64,000 nucleotides of DNA from Parietaria judaica. Its lineage: Eukaryota; Streptophyta; Magnoliopsida; Rosales; Urticaceae. A model generated the notes under the pieces. That model was not told the origin of the DNA. It worked only from the letters and a program-made list of their open reading frames with translations, and ran no database searches. The position numbers were made by a program, and so were the translations under genes. The DNA is taken from positions 25,601,056-25,665,055 of the forward strand of contig OX940868.1 in NCBI GenBank assembly GCA_954871525.1, written 5' to 3'. Positions 1 to 13,200 of this stretch are shown here, piece by piece (positions within the stretch are counted from its first letter, which is position 1; the number at the start of each line of letters is the position of its first letter).

Positions 1-1315
1 AGAAATGACGCTGCTCGTGATCCACTGGAAATATCTGATTCTGTTGTTGATTATTGAGTGCCTGCAAATGCATTTCTCAAGACTTATGCACCGTTTTCAC
101 TTAAATATATATACGACGCAAAATTCAAATTTCGAACAATCGTACGGAAGTTCATCAGTTCACGACTCACATTTCCGGGCCATCCGCTCGGAGGCCCCAG
201 ATTGAGCCGGTCAGAAGTCCCTGCAACAACTACAGAATGAACTATGCGATGTGGCCAAAGAGTATCAGGACTTGGTTTCCCTTTGTCAGATATCGAAAGT
301 TAAATTACCGTAACCACGATTCCGTGGTGTCCGCAATGCGTCGCTTAGATAGGGACTAACATCATTAGATGCTGATCTAGTCAAATCCATTTGATTTCCC
401 TGTTTCACTTGCTCCATCATTCGAGGCGCAATAGAGCTGGCAACACATAGTTTTTCAAGAGAACGGGTTTTTAAACAGCTGAACTGTGAAACTCAGGCAA
501 TTCCATAGCAGGATTACCTTGAAGGCAGCAAAACCGGGAATGAAAAATCTGCCCCGTCGAGACCGAATTGACCAAAGCTAGGTAGAATGTCCATGGAAGA
601 CTGACTTAGAGGCAGCATTTCCGCGGATATCGCAGCTGGTTTCTCCAATATATCGTCGAAGCGATTGCTCCTCGGAATTTTCATAGGAACCTGCGGAGTT
701 GGCGCCACGGGTGGCTCCACTGCTCGGTCGTTAGACCCTTGCTCGCTTTCTCCAATCTGTATATCCTAGAAAATGACGTTGAGACCGAAAAGAACGAGAG
801 AATTACGATTCCGTACGTGTCAGCAACAAAATACCTCAAGAAATCCTTCTGCTCTTTCTTCCTCGCTCAAACGCTGCCTATCGCCGTGCACGGTCGAGAA
901 TACGGACCACCACTCGTGCAAGAACCCTTCTGCAGAGTCAATACCTGAAAGAGAGAGCACAATTATAGCATTGAATCAGCTCAGAATGTTGATTATGCAG
1001 TGCATTTCACTAATTATATACATATATATATATACACACACACAAAGCTAGCTAGGGCGTATGATCTTGAAGAAGCAATGAATTAAGAGATTACCGACTC
1101 GATGATCGGTGATATTGGCTTCGCGCCTGAAAATGGCAGCAGTGCCGTGCATCTTCCTCTTCACCATGTAATCGTGCACATAGAGCTCAAACCTGAAACA
1201 ATGATCAATTCTGAGACCCAAAATGATTGTATAGAGTATAGACTATATAGATAGATTCAGTAGGAACAGTCAGTACTCACATTCTCTGAGCGTTCCACTC
1301 TCTCTCCTCAGCCAT
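1..1315 (-). CDS. LEUNIG/LUH-like transcriptional corepressor, N-terminal exons (partial at window edge)
   Basis: Seven exons can be joined on the minus strand in one consistent frame, about 243 residues: 1281-1315 (ATG at 1315), 1095-1192, 835-944, 518-765, 309-436, 171-220 and 61 to the left edge, all with GT/AG borders. Exons 1-3 give a LisH domain (FELYVHDYMVKRKMHGTA, about residues 12-30) followed by GFLHEWWSVF, the signature of the LUFS region of LEUNIG-type proteins. Family members recruit SEUSS and histone deacetylases in the nucleus through LUFS and end in WD40 repeats; that part would lie left of the window. Exons 5-7 carry family-like pieces (MMEQVKQGNQMDLTR, GPPSGWPGN, a Gln/Asn-rich stretch). 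The LUFS region after WWSVF is divergent and no long poly-Q is seen, so this is probably a divergent paralogue rather than LUG itself. Family call is firm; exon borders are read by eye. Confidence 0.82.
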
Positions 1316-1481
1316 CTCGATCGCCCTTTCGGAGGAGAAGAGAAACAGAGTCGATTAAGAAAGACTGATGAACCATGAATTCTTGAAATCGTTAATGGAA
1401 GTTATCGAAACCGACGACGGTGCTTGGTGAGCGAGTGCTCGAAGTCACAGTGCCATGCAAGAAGAGGAGAGAGAAAGAGGA

Positions 1482-1512
<31 letters not shown>

Positions 1513-3618
1513 GAGCTTTCCACGGAAGCAGCATTTGGTACGGACTTGTGTACGGCGTACACGCCAGTCGAGACTCCCATATCATCATTTCTATGTGTGT
1601 AAATGTGTATCTATATCTATATATATAAATATGACATTGTACGAAAATAAAATTACCTGGAAAAGATATGTTCGGGACTATTCTTTTATTATTTTATGGG
1701 ATTTTTTTAACCTTTTTAAATTGAAATATTGTAGATATTCCTATTATCTTTGAAACGAGAGTTAGATCGTATAATTTGGACTCAAAACGAATGAGTTATA
1801 GGGAAAATAAAATACCGAGACGATATATTTTAGCAATTTAAAAAAAAAATTGGAAAGAGAACTTTAACTTACAAAGAAGATATATCAAGTTTGGAATATG
1901 CCACTCCGATCTGAGAACTTTGGGAGCTTAAGTCGCTATTATCTGTTACTAAATTTTAAAAAGGACGTATATTTGAACAATCTAATAATCTAACTTTAGA
2001 AATAAAATTATTTATTTTGATAAGATATTTATAAATCTAAAGAATATACGATTTAAAAATTAAGAAAGCTAGAAAGTCAACTTTTAACTATTAGAAAAGG
2101 GAAAACCCGGCATTTGTAGGTCCGGTTTCAGAATTCCGGGTTCGACTTTTGTACGGTTATATGGAAAGCAAGAAGAAGAGTACAAGACCCATTTAGTACA
2201 AATTAATTGTAAATAATTTTACTTATTATGAGAGATTTCACAAGATGTACATCTATCTTTATTGCGAGATTTTCTACCATATTTGATATTGATGAATTAA
2301 CTTGACTTATAATGAATATACACGAATGGTCATAAAAGCTGTAACGCTACGCTAATTAATTGATTCAATACTGTCTTAGTTTGATGATATTAAATTTTAA
2401 TGCGAATTTTTTTTGTTTTTTTTTTAAGATTCATGTTAATGTAATCATTATAGTAATTGAATTTTCACAACATTTTTATTATTTTTAAATTTTTAAAATA
2501 ACTAGTAATTAAGTTCTGCAATTATCATTTTATTTGCAAATTAAAAAAATAAAGAGAAAAAGCTTGACAGCGAATAATAGTAATTAACACATAAAAATGT
2601 CAATAAAAATTTGTTGTTGCTGTAAAACTCTATATTTTCATACGTTTTTTCATAGCTTATTTTTCAAGTAATATGATTAAAAAACCATAAAACAGAAAGT
2701 AATACAAACTTATTTAACAAAGTCTTATATTAATTCATCAAAGCTTAATATGGATATTCGTATCCGTTCCAGTGCCACGATATAAAAATAAAATAACGCT
2801 CATCCTAGAAAAAGAAATATCCGAGCCTCGGTAGTTCCGTCACTCAATATTCAATAAATATACAATATCGATTTCAAAGGTTTCCTATTTCTTTTTCCCT
2901 CGCAATTTTTTATTAAATCACTAGCTAGACGAATATAAGAGTTACGAAAAAAAATAAGTGCATCGATCGGGTCTAGCCGGTTGAATAAATTTCTTCTAAA
3001 ATGCTTCAAAAATCATTATATTATGTTTATATATAGTGGCAAGACTAAATACAATAGCAATACCTTCATAAGTTTTGAAAATTATGAAGAAGAAAGAAAG
3101 AAAAAAAAACACGTATTTTTCTTAAGAAATTTGTTTACCCGAACCCTCTAAAATTTCTACAAACATATTCTAGTTCCGCCATTACATAATAAAATATATA
3201 AACGATAATCTATATATATTTGTTAGGGACACTTACCGAGTTGCAATACCGATGAAGTCTCACTCTATTGTTGAGGTCGCTCGCTACTGCTTGGTTGTTG
3301 TAAGAGTAAAAGAAAACTCATTAGCCTTATATATAAATCTACTTAAGTTATTTGGAAAAGAATCCTTTAAAATAATATAAATATATATAATAAATAAAGG
3401 CGTATATATAAAGATTAAACGATATGTTATATTCATGCACCATATTACTGCCCTACAGGCTACAGATTTACTTCCTTTCCTATCATACCTTGTTTGTAAA
3501 CAAGTGGCGTTCATGTACGCAATAATTTATAAATCCATTTATTGCTTGAAAAAGTCATATTACTTTTCATGGCCATGTAATTAAATGCACATATATATTC
3601 GTTACATCGTATTGAGGC
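1316..3618. other. AT-rich spacer
   Basis: Upstream side of the LEUNIG-like gene. It holds a (TA)14 run at 1482-1509 and otherwise low-complexity AT-rich sequence. I see no coding pattern; short open frames across the TA run are repeat translations. Confidence 0.6.
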
Positions 3619-4170
3619 TAGAGATGAACAAAAGAAACCGTAATTTAATTTTTTTTTATCAAAATCAATCAAATCAATACCGATTAAACCGCAATCGGTA
3701 TAAAGTAGTTAAAGCCGAATTGATGGAGAAAAAAAAGTGAATACCCGATTTTGGTTAAAAATAAGTTTTTGATTTTAATGTAGAAACGGCAACCACTTAC
3801 CTGATTTCACCGCTTTCAATAAATTTAATATTATATTTTATTATTTTTTTATTGACCATACCTATCAACACGTTAAAAAGACTTTTCTTCTCTACTATGT
3901 GTAATATATTGTTTGTTTATTAGTATATTATGTAATTTTATTAGTCAATTTATGTTATCTAATTAAAATCGATAAGTGCAGGTAAAAACTCGATATTACG
4001 GCAACCGAACACCAAATACCGATTATACAATAAATATGGCTTTCATATTTAAAAATAAAGTATTTGGTTATCATTTTTAAAATACCAAAATATAATATTC
4101 GATCTATTATTTGTCAAAAATCGCACCAAATACTCGTTTTTTCGCCCCAAATTGAAACCATAGGTCAAGC
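3619..4170. repeat. Decayed interspersed element, same family as 9180-9380 (opposite orientation)
   Basis: The stretch around 3990-4150 (…GGCAACCGAACACCAAATA…, …ATTCGATCTATTATTTG…, …CACCAAATACTCGTT) matches the reverse complement of about 9185-9340 over its whole length with scattered changes. No open frame. Probably a non-autonomous DNA element; ends and target duplication not resolved. Confidence 0.45.
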
Positions 4171-7100
4171 CTCAAGGTGCAACGTGCCTATAAATTTTTG
4201 TGTCAATTTACAACACAGATTGTATTCTATACCAATTACATAGAATATATGAATCTTTCAGCATGCCTTGGAGGTTTTTAGGAAAAAAACAAAGCTCTCA
4301 CATCCTTAGAGTGTGTGGAAGTGTTGTCACTTGTCACTAGCATTCTCTAATCACATGCACCAACACCGACTGTGCATCAGCGCGAGTTTGGGCAACCTGA
4401 GGCCAATTTCTAGCTCGTGCAGCCCGGCCCGGCCCGGTCCAGCCCGCCCGCATGTCATATTTTTTTAATATATAATTTTATGTATCTATTTAGTGGTCCA
4501 TGATGTAATTAATGATAACTTTGTGTTGTAGGTTATGCTTTTTGGTTGGAGACTTTGAGGTTAAAAATTATAATTCCACGAGATTATTCTTCATCAGTGT
4601 CATTGTCGATGTAGATTTGGTTGAATGATTAAGTAGGATTGGTCGGTCTCGACTCTCTTGAGCTATTGGTATATCTCTATTGCTCCATCTTTTAGAATCA
4701 CAAACTCTTCTGCATGGTTGTCCCTTCGCGAATAACGTTAACTGTATATCAGTCACAAATCAGTCTGAATTTCGTGAAAATCAGTTTCGGAATAGTTTCC
4801 ATCATCTTGTCTTTATTATTCTATTTTCGATACCCTTAAGATATAGCTCTTAGATCTATTAAAAATTTTCTGGAACAAAAAAAAAAAAAAGAAAAAAAAA
4901 AAAGGAATGGGATCCGAATGTCAAACATATTTTTTTATCCCATAAATTAAATTATGAATTAACATAATTTTTCATTATTAATATCAATATGCCCACTTAC
5001 AAGTTCTTTCACATCCTCTCACAATCAAGTTTATTAAGTTAGGTATATACAATTCTTGGTACCTTTGAGATTCTTAGGAAGAATTAATTCCGTTATCAGA
5101 AGATTCAAATTACTCTATACGACACTTTTATAAGTAGATGCGTTGGTAAAATTAGTAAATCTCAAATTCCATCATGTATGTACGGTTTTCCTCCGCCATA
5201 CTTGAGGGTTCTATTAATAAATTTGAGGCGGAGTCACTATGTGAGTGAGTGATCTCCGACTATTGATTAAGATAATAATAATAATCACACTTTCGATGCC
5301 ACAAGTTTTCTTTGTTACTATATCGGATTGAGTTTAATGACAACATTGTTAAAAAAATGCATTGTCCAAAGTGATTGCAATAATGAAAACGCTTAACCCC
5401 CAAAACTGTATGACACCCGTGTGCCTTAGCGTTAAAGACGAAAGTCAATTATGTGTTTATGAACCTTCTATTCTTTATCTAAGTACTGAGCAGAGCAACT
5501 ACGTTAAAATAATTTTTTGACACTAAATCAGATATCAAAGAAACATTATTTAAGACTATCCTTATCCATGTCCCTAATGAGCATTGTACATGAAACAGAC
5601 TACATAAATAAATAAATAAAAATAGCTAGTTTTATCCTCATTATTTACAATTCTAAATTGTGGATTAAACAGAATTTTCCATTCCGCTATCCACATGGTT
5701 ATATGATTACCCGAGCGGGACCTGTTTAGCTGGGGTCTTCGGATGGTAAGCAATAGTTAAGATGACGACGGAAATTACTTGTATACTTTTTTCATTTCCC
5801 TCATAACGCTTTACTTGTCCTAATATCATATTTGTTATTCCGTAAAAAGATATCTTTGACCCAAATGAAGAGTTTGTAGACATCGAATTTTCACTTTTAA
5901 AGAAGCAAATTATGAGTTAGGTAGGTTTCAAATTCTACAAAAGGTTTCGTATACAGCTTCCTTATTTGTTGAAGAATCCATTGCAAAAATGGCTACAATA
6001 TAACTCAAACAATAAACATAAGTTATGTGGTGACAATGGGATGACAAAATCATACTAACAACATCTAAATAAACTATATAAAGTATAAACTAAGGAAACT
6101 TTTGCCGTTAAATAAACTAGTCCTCGAAATGGGATGATTTCTACTAAACGATTTTTTATCCTAACATTGATTGGCCGTGTATTAGCAGACAATATATATG
6201 TAAGCTCACGACGCATTACCGTTCGAAATCAAAATATACTAATAAATTAGAGTAACAATAATTAAATAAACTATAAATCAATTAAACTATGTAATAGCCG
6301 GAGAATTGTGGGAGAATTTGGCAGCAATTGAGAGAACGAGAGAATTTGGTACGAGACACTGTGTAAAGAAGTTTAGTATTTATAAAGAAAATTAATTTTG
6401 ATTAATAAAAAACAACCGGGCTTACCTACCCGTCTATAAATATTAGGTGGCATGAAACAGTGATCATGTATGGTGCTACGACACATCAGCATATCACGTG
6501 ACATGTTTTACTAGAATGTGATAATATAAGATATTTTTGGCGAACTTTAGTAAATTCAATATTAGAAGGCAATTTTAATCAAAGTTGGATACTGTTGCTG
6601 GTATCAAGTCTATTATTTATGATCCTTAGTTTAAAATATCACATAATAAGGAAATACTAAGGAAGCCAAAATTATGTCATTGATAAAAACAAAACAAAAA
6701 ATGTATAAAATAAAAATCGTACAAAGGAAATTTTAACGATCATGTATAATGGATCTTTATGTCAGCTAAATTATTTAAACGGTAAATATGGATATCGGAA
6801 CCAACTTTACCACCAGCATATGCGGTTTTTGTCTTTCAAAATAGAGCATTCCATTTTCTTTACAAAAACCGAACAAGTAGCATTTGGTCTTCAATTAGTA
6901 GAATGCACAACATTTACTGCGTTCACTTAGGCAAAAACAAAGACGAAATTGAGAAGACGAAATGTATCGCCGAAAAAAGAAAGGAAATGAAAAGAAAAAC
7001 CGGGTTGATCTATAGTCCTACTGTCACCAAAACACTTGGAGACATGAAGTTGTTGCTTCAGTTCTCAAGTTGCTTGTGCTAGCAGAAACGCAAATACCAG

Positions 7101-7545
7101 AACACAAAAGGATGGCGATTAGGTCCCCGTCAACCTCTTCCCTCCATAAATATATTCGAACTCTTGCAGGATTGTAATGCCTTCAAAGTCGCCATTCTCG
7201 GTTTCTCAAAGCACCAACTGTAATGAAGAGGCCTCTTGGAAGGCTCTCTTTTTTCCAGCTTTGATGATTATGTGCTCTTCTTATTCGAATCTAAGGTTCC
7301 GTCATTCGGAACCAAATTCAAGTCACGCATTTGGTTTTCAACTGAAACCAAACCAGTCTGATCTAGAAACCTGCAATAAATCAATAAACTTTCAAGTAGA
7401 GGATAACTGTGATTTTGTAGATAAAACTAAGACTTGGATTAAGCCCCAATTCCAAATCGAAAACAAGATAAAAAATGAAGCGAAAAGTAAATGGTGATGC
7501 AGATAATTATAGAGGTTCACTCTCAGTGTGAGATGTGTGTCTACT
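4171..7545. other. AT-rich spacer without recognisable genes
   Basis: Contains a GC-rich patch at about 4425-4450 (CCCGGCCCGGCCCGG-like), an A-rich run at 4877-4906 and a 7-bp inverted repeat CTCCGCC/GGCGGAG near 5190-5235. An open frame of 106 codons at 7177-7497 (+) has no recognisable motif and ordinary AT-rich composition; I do not call it a gene. Confidence 0.5.
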
Positions 7546-7772
7546 CATAGGCGGAAGTACTATATGAGTGGGTGGGGCTCAAGCCCCTCCACTTAAAAAA
7601 ATTGATGCATTATGTTCCTAAGTTTCTTCTCTTTTGTAGTGTAAATTTTTATACAATTCCAATTCAAGCCCCCCTAGTTTTATTAATATATTTATATAAC
7701 CCTCTTAAATATAATCTTTGGCAAGAAATTTAGTCTAGCCCCCCCGGGATTTTAATCCTGGTTCCGACAATG
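7546..7772. mobile_element. Short non-autonomous hAT-type element (MITE), 227 bp
   Basis: Ends read CATAGGCGGAA and TTCCGACAATG, an imperfect terminal inverted repeat, and are flanked by the exact 8-bp duplication TGTCTACT (7538-7545 and 7773-7780). Eight-base target duplications are typical of hAT transposons. The interior includes GCCCCTCCAC and GCCCCCCCGGG tracts. The same terminal type (TGGCGGAA) occurs at 40225-40386, so the two belong to one family. Confidence 0.75.
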
Positions 7773-7780
7773 TGTCTACT

Positions 7781-8490
7781 TGCCGCTTGTAAATCGTTTC
7801 ACTATAACCAATCGGAGTTCTCTCACTCTATGCTACACTACAAATGTTGGCCACAAACCTTTGTATTCGAAACTTAGAGCTACACCAATAACATGTGAAA
7901 TACCTAAAATACCACGGATAAGTGAATCTTTATAGCTTTTCCAGTTAATTAGGATTCACAACTCTACACGAACAAGGCATTTAGATTAAGCTTTATCGAA
8001 ATGCCCTTTTCATTCTCTCCACAATCTATTACCCGAAAACTCAAAGATTAGCTTGCGATCCAAGGCTCAAATGTAATAATAATTACTAAAGTTAACAATG
8101 ACATGAAAATGTTCATAATGTGTGGCGTGCTGAACATTTTCCGAAAAAATTGATCTATTTTAACGCTTCGAAAGTTAATTTTCATTAACAACTATAAACC
8201 AAAAGACTCAAATGCAGTTTTCTTCACTTTCAAGAAGAGAGTGGTCGCAATTTTTGCAGCTTGAACTTGTACCCGGTCTCGTCGTGATTTCGATCAAAAC
8301 ATTTTTTTTTAACTTGTAATCCACGAAAAACGCCACTTCAACTCAAAGATTAACATGAAATTCAACGCTCAAATGTGATATAATCACAGAAGAAAGTACA
8401 GTACAACAATGATAATGAAGTTGATCTGGTGAGTTCTGTTCACAATTCTTCAGGAGACTAAAGCTTAACAATCTAGCGAATCCGAAAACA
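7781..8490. other. 3' flank of the PKR1-like gene with a local duplication
   Basis: Two related stretches follow each other, about 8038-8110 and 8343-8420. Both begin CTCAAAGATTA, then have AAGGCTCAAATGT or ACGCTCAAATGT, then an AATGA-containing AT-rich tail. No coding exon was identified; the missing last exon of the neighbouring gene could lie here but could not be recognised. Confidence 0.4.
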
Positions 8491-8843
8491 TCAGTGAGTA
8501 AAGGGGAGAAGAAAGTCAACGCACCAGCTGAGGAGGACGAAGAGAGTGGCGGCGATGAAGACGAGGAACGCCACGTGAAGAACCAGCCAAGAGTCGCTGG
8601 AAGAGATCGCCAAGCCCAGCATCACCGCGAGGCTCAGACCGAGCATCACGAACGCCGATTTCAGCGTGTTCCAAGTCGGGCTCTGAAACAATCGCACAAA
8701 CAAAAAAATCGTAAATCGATTGAAAATTGGAGTGGAGATCTTGTTCGCCTTGTACGGACATTGACTCCGGGAGCTAGGGCTCCGAGGAAGACGGCGGTTG
8801 CAGATGATACTTCTTCTCTGGTTGATTGAGAGGTGTCGCCCAT
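8491..8843 (-). CDS. PKR1-like putative V-ATPase assembly factor (last exon not found)
   Basis: Exon 1 (8760-8843, ATG at 8843) encodes MGDTSQSTREEVSS then FLGALAPGVN. Exon 2 (8525-8682) continues in phase with SPTWNTLKSAFVMLGLSLAV and two hydrophobic membrane segments separated by SSSDSW, ending FVLLSW. This layout matches the small plant ER proteins annotated as PKR1-type V-ATPase assembly factors. In yeast, Pkr1 helps assemble the membrane sector of the vacuolar proton pump in the endoplasmic reticulum. The exon 1 donor would be GTCCGT, which is weak; the exon 2 donor is GTGCGT at 8523-8524. Without splicing the frame stops at 8491 after CVDFLLPFTH. Related proteins carry a short hydrophilic tail that I could not find downstream, so the 3' end is unresolved or truncated. 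Function is inferred from resemblance. Confidence 0.6.
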
Positions 8844-9179
8844 TTCTGAAGCTTGAGAACTGAAACTCTTCTCTTCGATCCCAGATCAGAGAATTTTATG
8901 CCTCTATATCTTCGTCTACTAAGAACAAATTCGATGCCTCAATCTCAATGAAACTCTCGTAGATTCATATGAGTTAGTCAACAAAACAAACAATTTGATA
9001 TTAGCGGCAAGAATATTAATCAGAACAAAACATCCGGGCACGGATTAACTTTTCCGGAGCGGGTCAAAGTTAATTTTGTGGACTTTTATTCGTCTTACTC
9101 TCGGGCCTTTGTATGTTTTTAACCTTTTTAGGTTGAGTAACTTTTTTAAGCTCTAAAAAATATCCATAATAAAAGTTTT
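8844..9179. other. 5' flank of the PKR1-like gene
   Basis: Likely holds the 5' UTR and promoter of the minus-strand gene ending at 8843. No clear TATA box stands out. Confidence 0.35.
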
Positions 9180-9720
9180 AATCGGGTGAACAACGGGTAT
9201 TCGGTGCAATATTTTTCAAACGATAGATCGAATATTCTATATTAAAAAATGAATACTCTATTTGAAGTACGGATGAAAACCGCAATTAGTGTATCTTCGA
9301 TAGTTGGTTACGGTAATATTCGTGTTTTAACCGCATTTACTGCTTCGTAGAATATGACCAAAAAAAGTAATAAAAAATATTAATCAATATATTTTATACA
9401 ATTTCGATAACATATGAAGTAAGAAAATGATGATAAATATAGACTTTAAACTAATAAACCCGATGACGTATTATATAAGCAGAGGTTAATACATAGAGCA
9501 TTATAATAAAATAAAATTATAAATTTACGGTTCAGTTTGTTTTATAATAACCGAATATCGTAAATGAATGATATCTAAGAATTTAGCTTTTATTCGGTAC
9601 ATTCTATTTCAAAGTTTAAATTTAATGCACGGTATATTCAGTATTTGTAAATTTAGTTTTTTCGATTTAATATTGGGTTTACGGTTTTTTTCTTTTCTTT
9701 TCAACCCTAAACCAAATTTT
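9180..9720. repeat. Decayed interspersed element, inverted copy of the 3619-4170 family
   Basis: Reverse-complement similarity to about 3990-4160 (GGGTATTCGGTGCAATATTTT, CGATAGATCGAATATTC). AT-rich, no open frame. Two copies in opposite orientation 5.5 kb apart indicate a dispersed element. Confidence 0.45.
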
Positions 9721-9962
9721 TTCTTTCTAAGAAAATTTTAAAGGGTTTCTTAAATTATCTTTCCTTTTTTCTTGAAATCCCGGACATTTAATGATAATAT
9801 ATGTCTTTATCTTCGTATATGAAATACTTTGTCCGTAAAAGCGGCCTACCGTTCCCGTAATTTTCCATCGGGTTAGGAAGCTCACACTTTGTTTAAGCTG
9901 AAAATTCCATTTTTGAGAGATATCAATCAATTGTTATTTCTCCATTTGGCATTTACTATGAA

Positions 9963-9964
<2 letters not shown>

Positions 9965-10044
<80 letters not shown>
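9965..10044. repeat. (TA)40 microsatellite
   Basis: An uninterrupted run of about 40 TA units, the longest in the window, lying 190 bp beyond the stop codon of the SMG7-like gene. The open frame crossing it is a repeat translation. Confidence 0.95.
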
Positions 10045-10046
<2 letters not shown>

Positions 10047-10236
10047 AACAATGATTTCAGAAATTGTGCAGGATAATCACAAGAAAATGAAGATTTTTGC
10101 CGCATTCTTTCAAAGATCACTACAGACTACAGTCACTTTACACAAATATACACAAACACAAACGCTTGATCTTTCAGTACATACGACATTGATGCAAAAC
10201 GACTGTAGATTGGTTGTTACGACGATATGTTTGTCG

Positions 10237-13200
10237 TCAGTTTCCCATGTACGTGGGACTCAATCCCATGTAAGCCGTTGCCCCAGGATCACGGCCCTGG
10301 AGGAGCTGCCTCTCCCTCTCCTTCAAGTACTGCAGCAGTGGCTGCGGCTCGTCGGTCACCGCTCCGTACACGAAAGGGCTCGGCCGCGGGTACCCGTAGA
10401 GCAGCCTGTCGGTGCCGTAGTCCAAAGGCAACGCCGTGCACAGCGGAGGGGTCTCCACTTGCACCGTCGCGCCCCGGGCGAGCGGGTTCGCGTAGTAGTA
10501 CGGAGGCCAAGGCCACGGCCATGCTTGGTCCCCACCACTGCGGTCCGCAACGGTTTGGTGGGTCTGCAGATAGTGACGGAGCCACTCCGACGACGTCATT
10601 TGCCGTTGCGTAGTCAGGTGGACGAGCGCCCGACCGGTGGCGTAGCTGGTCGGGGCTTGCGCCGGGCTCGCGTGGCCGATGAGTTTCTCTGCCTCTGCGG
10701 CTTTGCGGTACCATCCTGCGTTGTCCGGCAGCAGAGGTGCCGATGGCGGGGGAGCAGCGTAGGGCGACGAAGTGTCGCGTCCTGTAGGCGACAAGCCGGG
10801 ATTAGCAGCGGCTGAAAGACTAGATAAAGATTCAGAAGGCGCTTCCTCTATAGGGGCCAAGGCATGTTTTATGTTGCGAGGAACACTGCTCGGTTTTTTT
10901 TCTTCGATCACCCAACCACTGAGCGAGGGAGGCCCTGCAGATACCGGCTGCGCTGCGGGCATTTTGAACGAGGCAGCTGAAAAATCGTGACCTTGTGCCG
11001 GGTTTTGCGCCACGAGGAGCGACTTTGCATGGCGGAGGAAATCATCACGTGGTAGTTCTTCCGTCGCTTTTGGGGCTCGCTCGCAAACCGGCTCGGAGTA
11101 AACTTTTATCAGGGGGTTGAACAGAATAACCTCTTCGTCTTCGCCCTCGGCTTTCGGGCGTTCTTTTGAGCTCTGTTTCTGATCATTCTTTGTTTCCTTC
11201 AGTTTATCAAACTCTGCAACATACTGACTGAAAAGCTTCCCTCTCGACTGATCGTACATGATCCGTCCCGCGGCGATAAGCCGATTTACACGGGATTCGG
11301 TCCCCTTTTCAAAATCACCCACGCATTCGAAATGAGATGACATATCTAACAACTCTCGCGAGCACGAAACAGGCGTAAAGCCCCTCAGCTCATAGTCTTC
11401 CCATAGAGGATTCGCGTCGGATGGGTTGCCTATGCTCTTATCGGCTCCGATTTTCTTCAAAAGATCGACGAATGAACCAAAGAAGTAAGACATGGAAAGC
11501 CTGCATTTCTCGTCCACCCAGAGCTCATCGCTTTCGTTGAGCTTGTTTGGAAGCCACTCAACGAAGACGAGCACAGCGGGTAAAAGAGGACAAGATATCG
11601 TCCTACTCGTCTTCCAACATCGATCCACAAAGCGTCCCATGAAAACGAACGTCGAAAGCAACGCCCATCTCTTATGGGAAATCACTAGCATGCCATTTCT
11701 GTCCTCGAGACCTTTCGGTTTTGGACCGTTGATCAGATTCTGCAGGGTGTAGAGAAGTACTGATACGACTTGGAGAGCTCGGTGAGGACCAGTCCTCACG
11801 GAATCCATATTCCGGTATGATTCGAGGGAGGCTTTCAGTTCTTGATCATCTAGCGCCATCAACACATCCAATTCTCTCATAACCGACGCAAAAGCGAACG
11901 GAAAGTCATCGAAACTGCACTCACACAAACAGACATGTATCAGTACGTGACGGTTCGTCGTGTTTGCGAATCAAACCTGAGTTGAATCCCAATAGAAAGT
12001 TCACCTGGATTTGATGTAGAAGAAACTAATTAGTTTGATGAATAGAGACCAGAAATCCGTTTCCACGGAGCAACTTTTTTTAGCTTTCAACCCGTTTCCG
12101 AATGAGAAGTCATCACTCGATTCCGAATCCGTCTTGGCAATGCATCTCTCTGAGGGTTTCAAGTAATTGAAGTGTGTCTCACTTGAAGGAGATGGCGAAA
12201 ACGAAGGCCTGTTCTGCAGGATCGAACAAAACGAAAAACGAAAACAAAAAAACGATTAATAGATACACAAATGATGAAATAAGAAACAAAGGAGTCTTGG
12301 TTTTGAAGATTTTACCCTTTCTAGCAGAACTATTAGATTATCATGAGCATCAGGAAAGGGCTCTTTAACAGCAAGGCTTCTTATACAGTGGTACAGAGCG
12401 AGGAACTCGTCGTTCACGTACGTCGCCAGCACGGCTATCTGGTGAGAGCCATCATGTAATGTCAAAAATGAACGAGATAATTCGTCTATCAATTCCGATA
12501 ACTTTTTACAATCGTATAAAACGTTGTAAAATGAGTACCGGCTGTGTTAGCATATTCAGATTGTTCTTCACGTTTAGTGTACTATTGTTACCATGGCCTT
12601 TAAACGCGGATTATTCAATAAATTTGAGATGGAATCACGAGACAGTGACTTATGGCTCTTCGGAGAAGAAAAATACCTGATTCTGGGGATTTCCGCTGTC
12701 CGGCCAAATCGCAGTAGCTTCCATGTAATGAGTGGCTGCCGTTGACCAGCTATGGTTTTGAACGTCGGGCCTCTCATACTGTTCTCTGTACCTAGCGAGA
12801 TCGCCGAGACAGACCAAAAAGCGGTGACACAGGAATTGGCACATCCTAGTCGCCTTCGTTTCCGAGCCTCGAGATATACTTTTTCTGGAAAATGAGGGCT
12901 CGTCCGGAAACCCGTTTCGTCTCCTGATCTTCATGATCAAATTCTGGTAGAACTCGGTCGCCTCTGAAAGAAATAGCTTGAACCCCTCGAGGTGATTGGT
13001 GCTATGTTGCTCCCCGGATTTTGACTTCTTGCTTTCCGATTCAGAAACTTTCTTTCTCCTTTTACGAAACTCGTCGATGTGCTTGTAGTGAAGCTTCCAC
13101 AGAAAGTATTCTGTATCTTGAAGCTCTGACGGGTCGTTGTTGTTATCGTTAACAATGATTTCCTCGTAACCGGAACGCACCTTCCGATACAGTTCCCGAA

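Noticed and set aside
5..300. Plus-strand frames and coding-looking text at the left edge
   Set aside because: The minus strand gives spliced exons in frame with a LEUNIG-like protein; the plus frames are shadows.
9889..10815. 308-codon plus-strand open frame
   Set aside because: It runs through the (TA)40 run and then antisense to the GC-rich last exon of the SMG7-like gene; a shadow.
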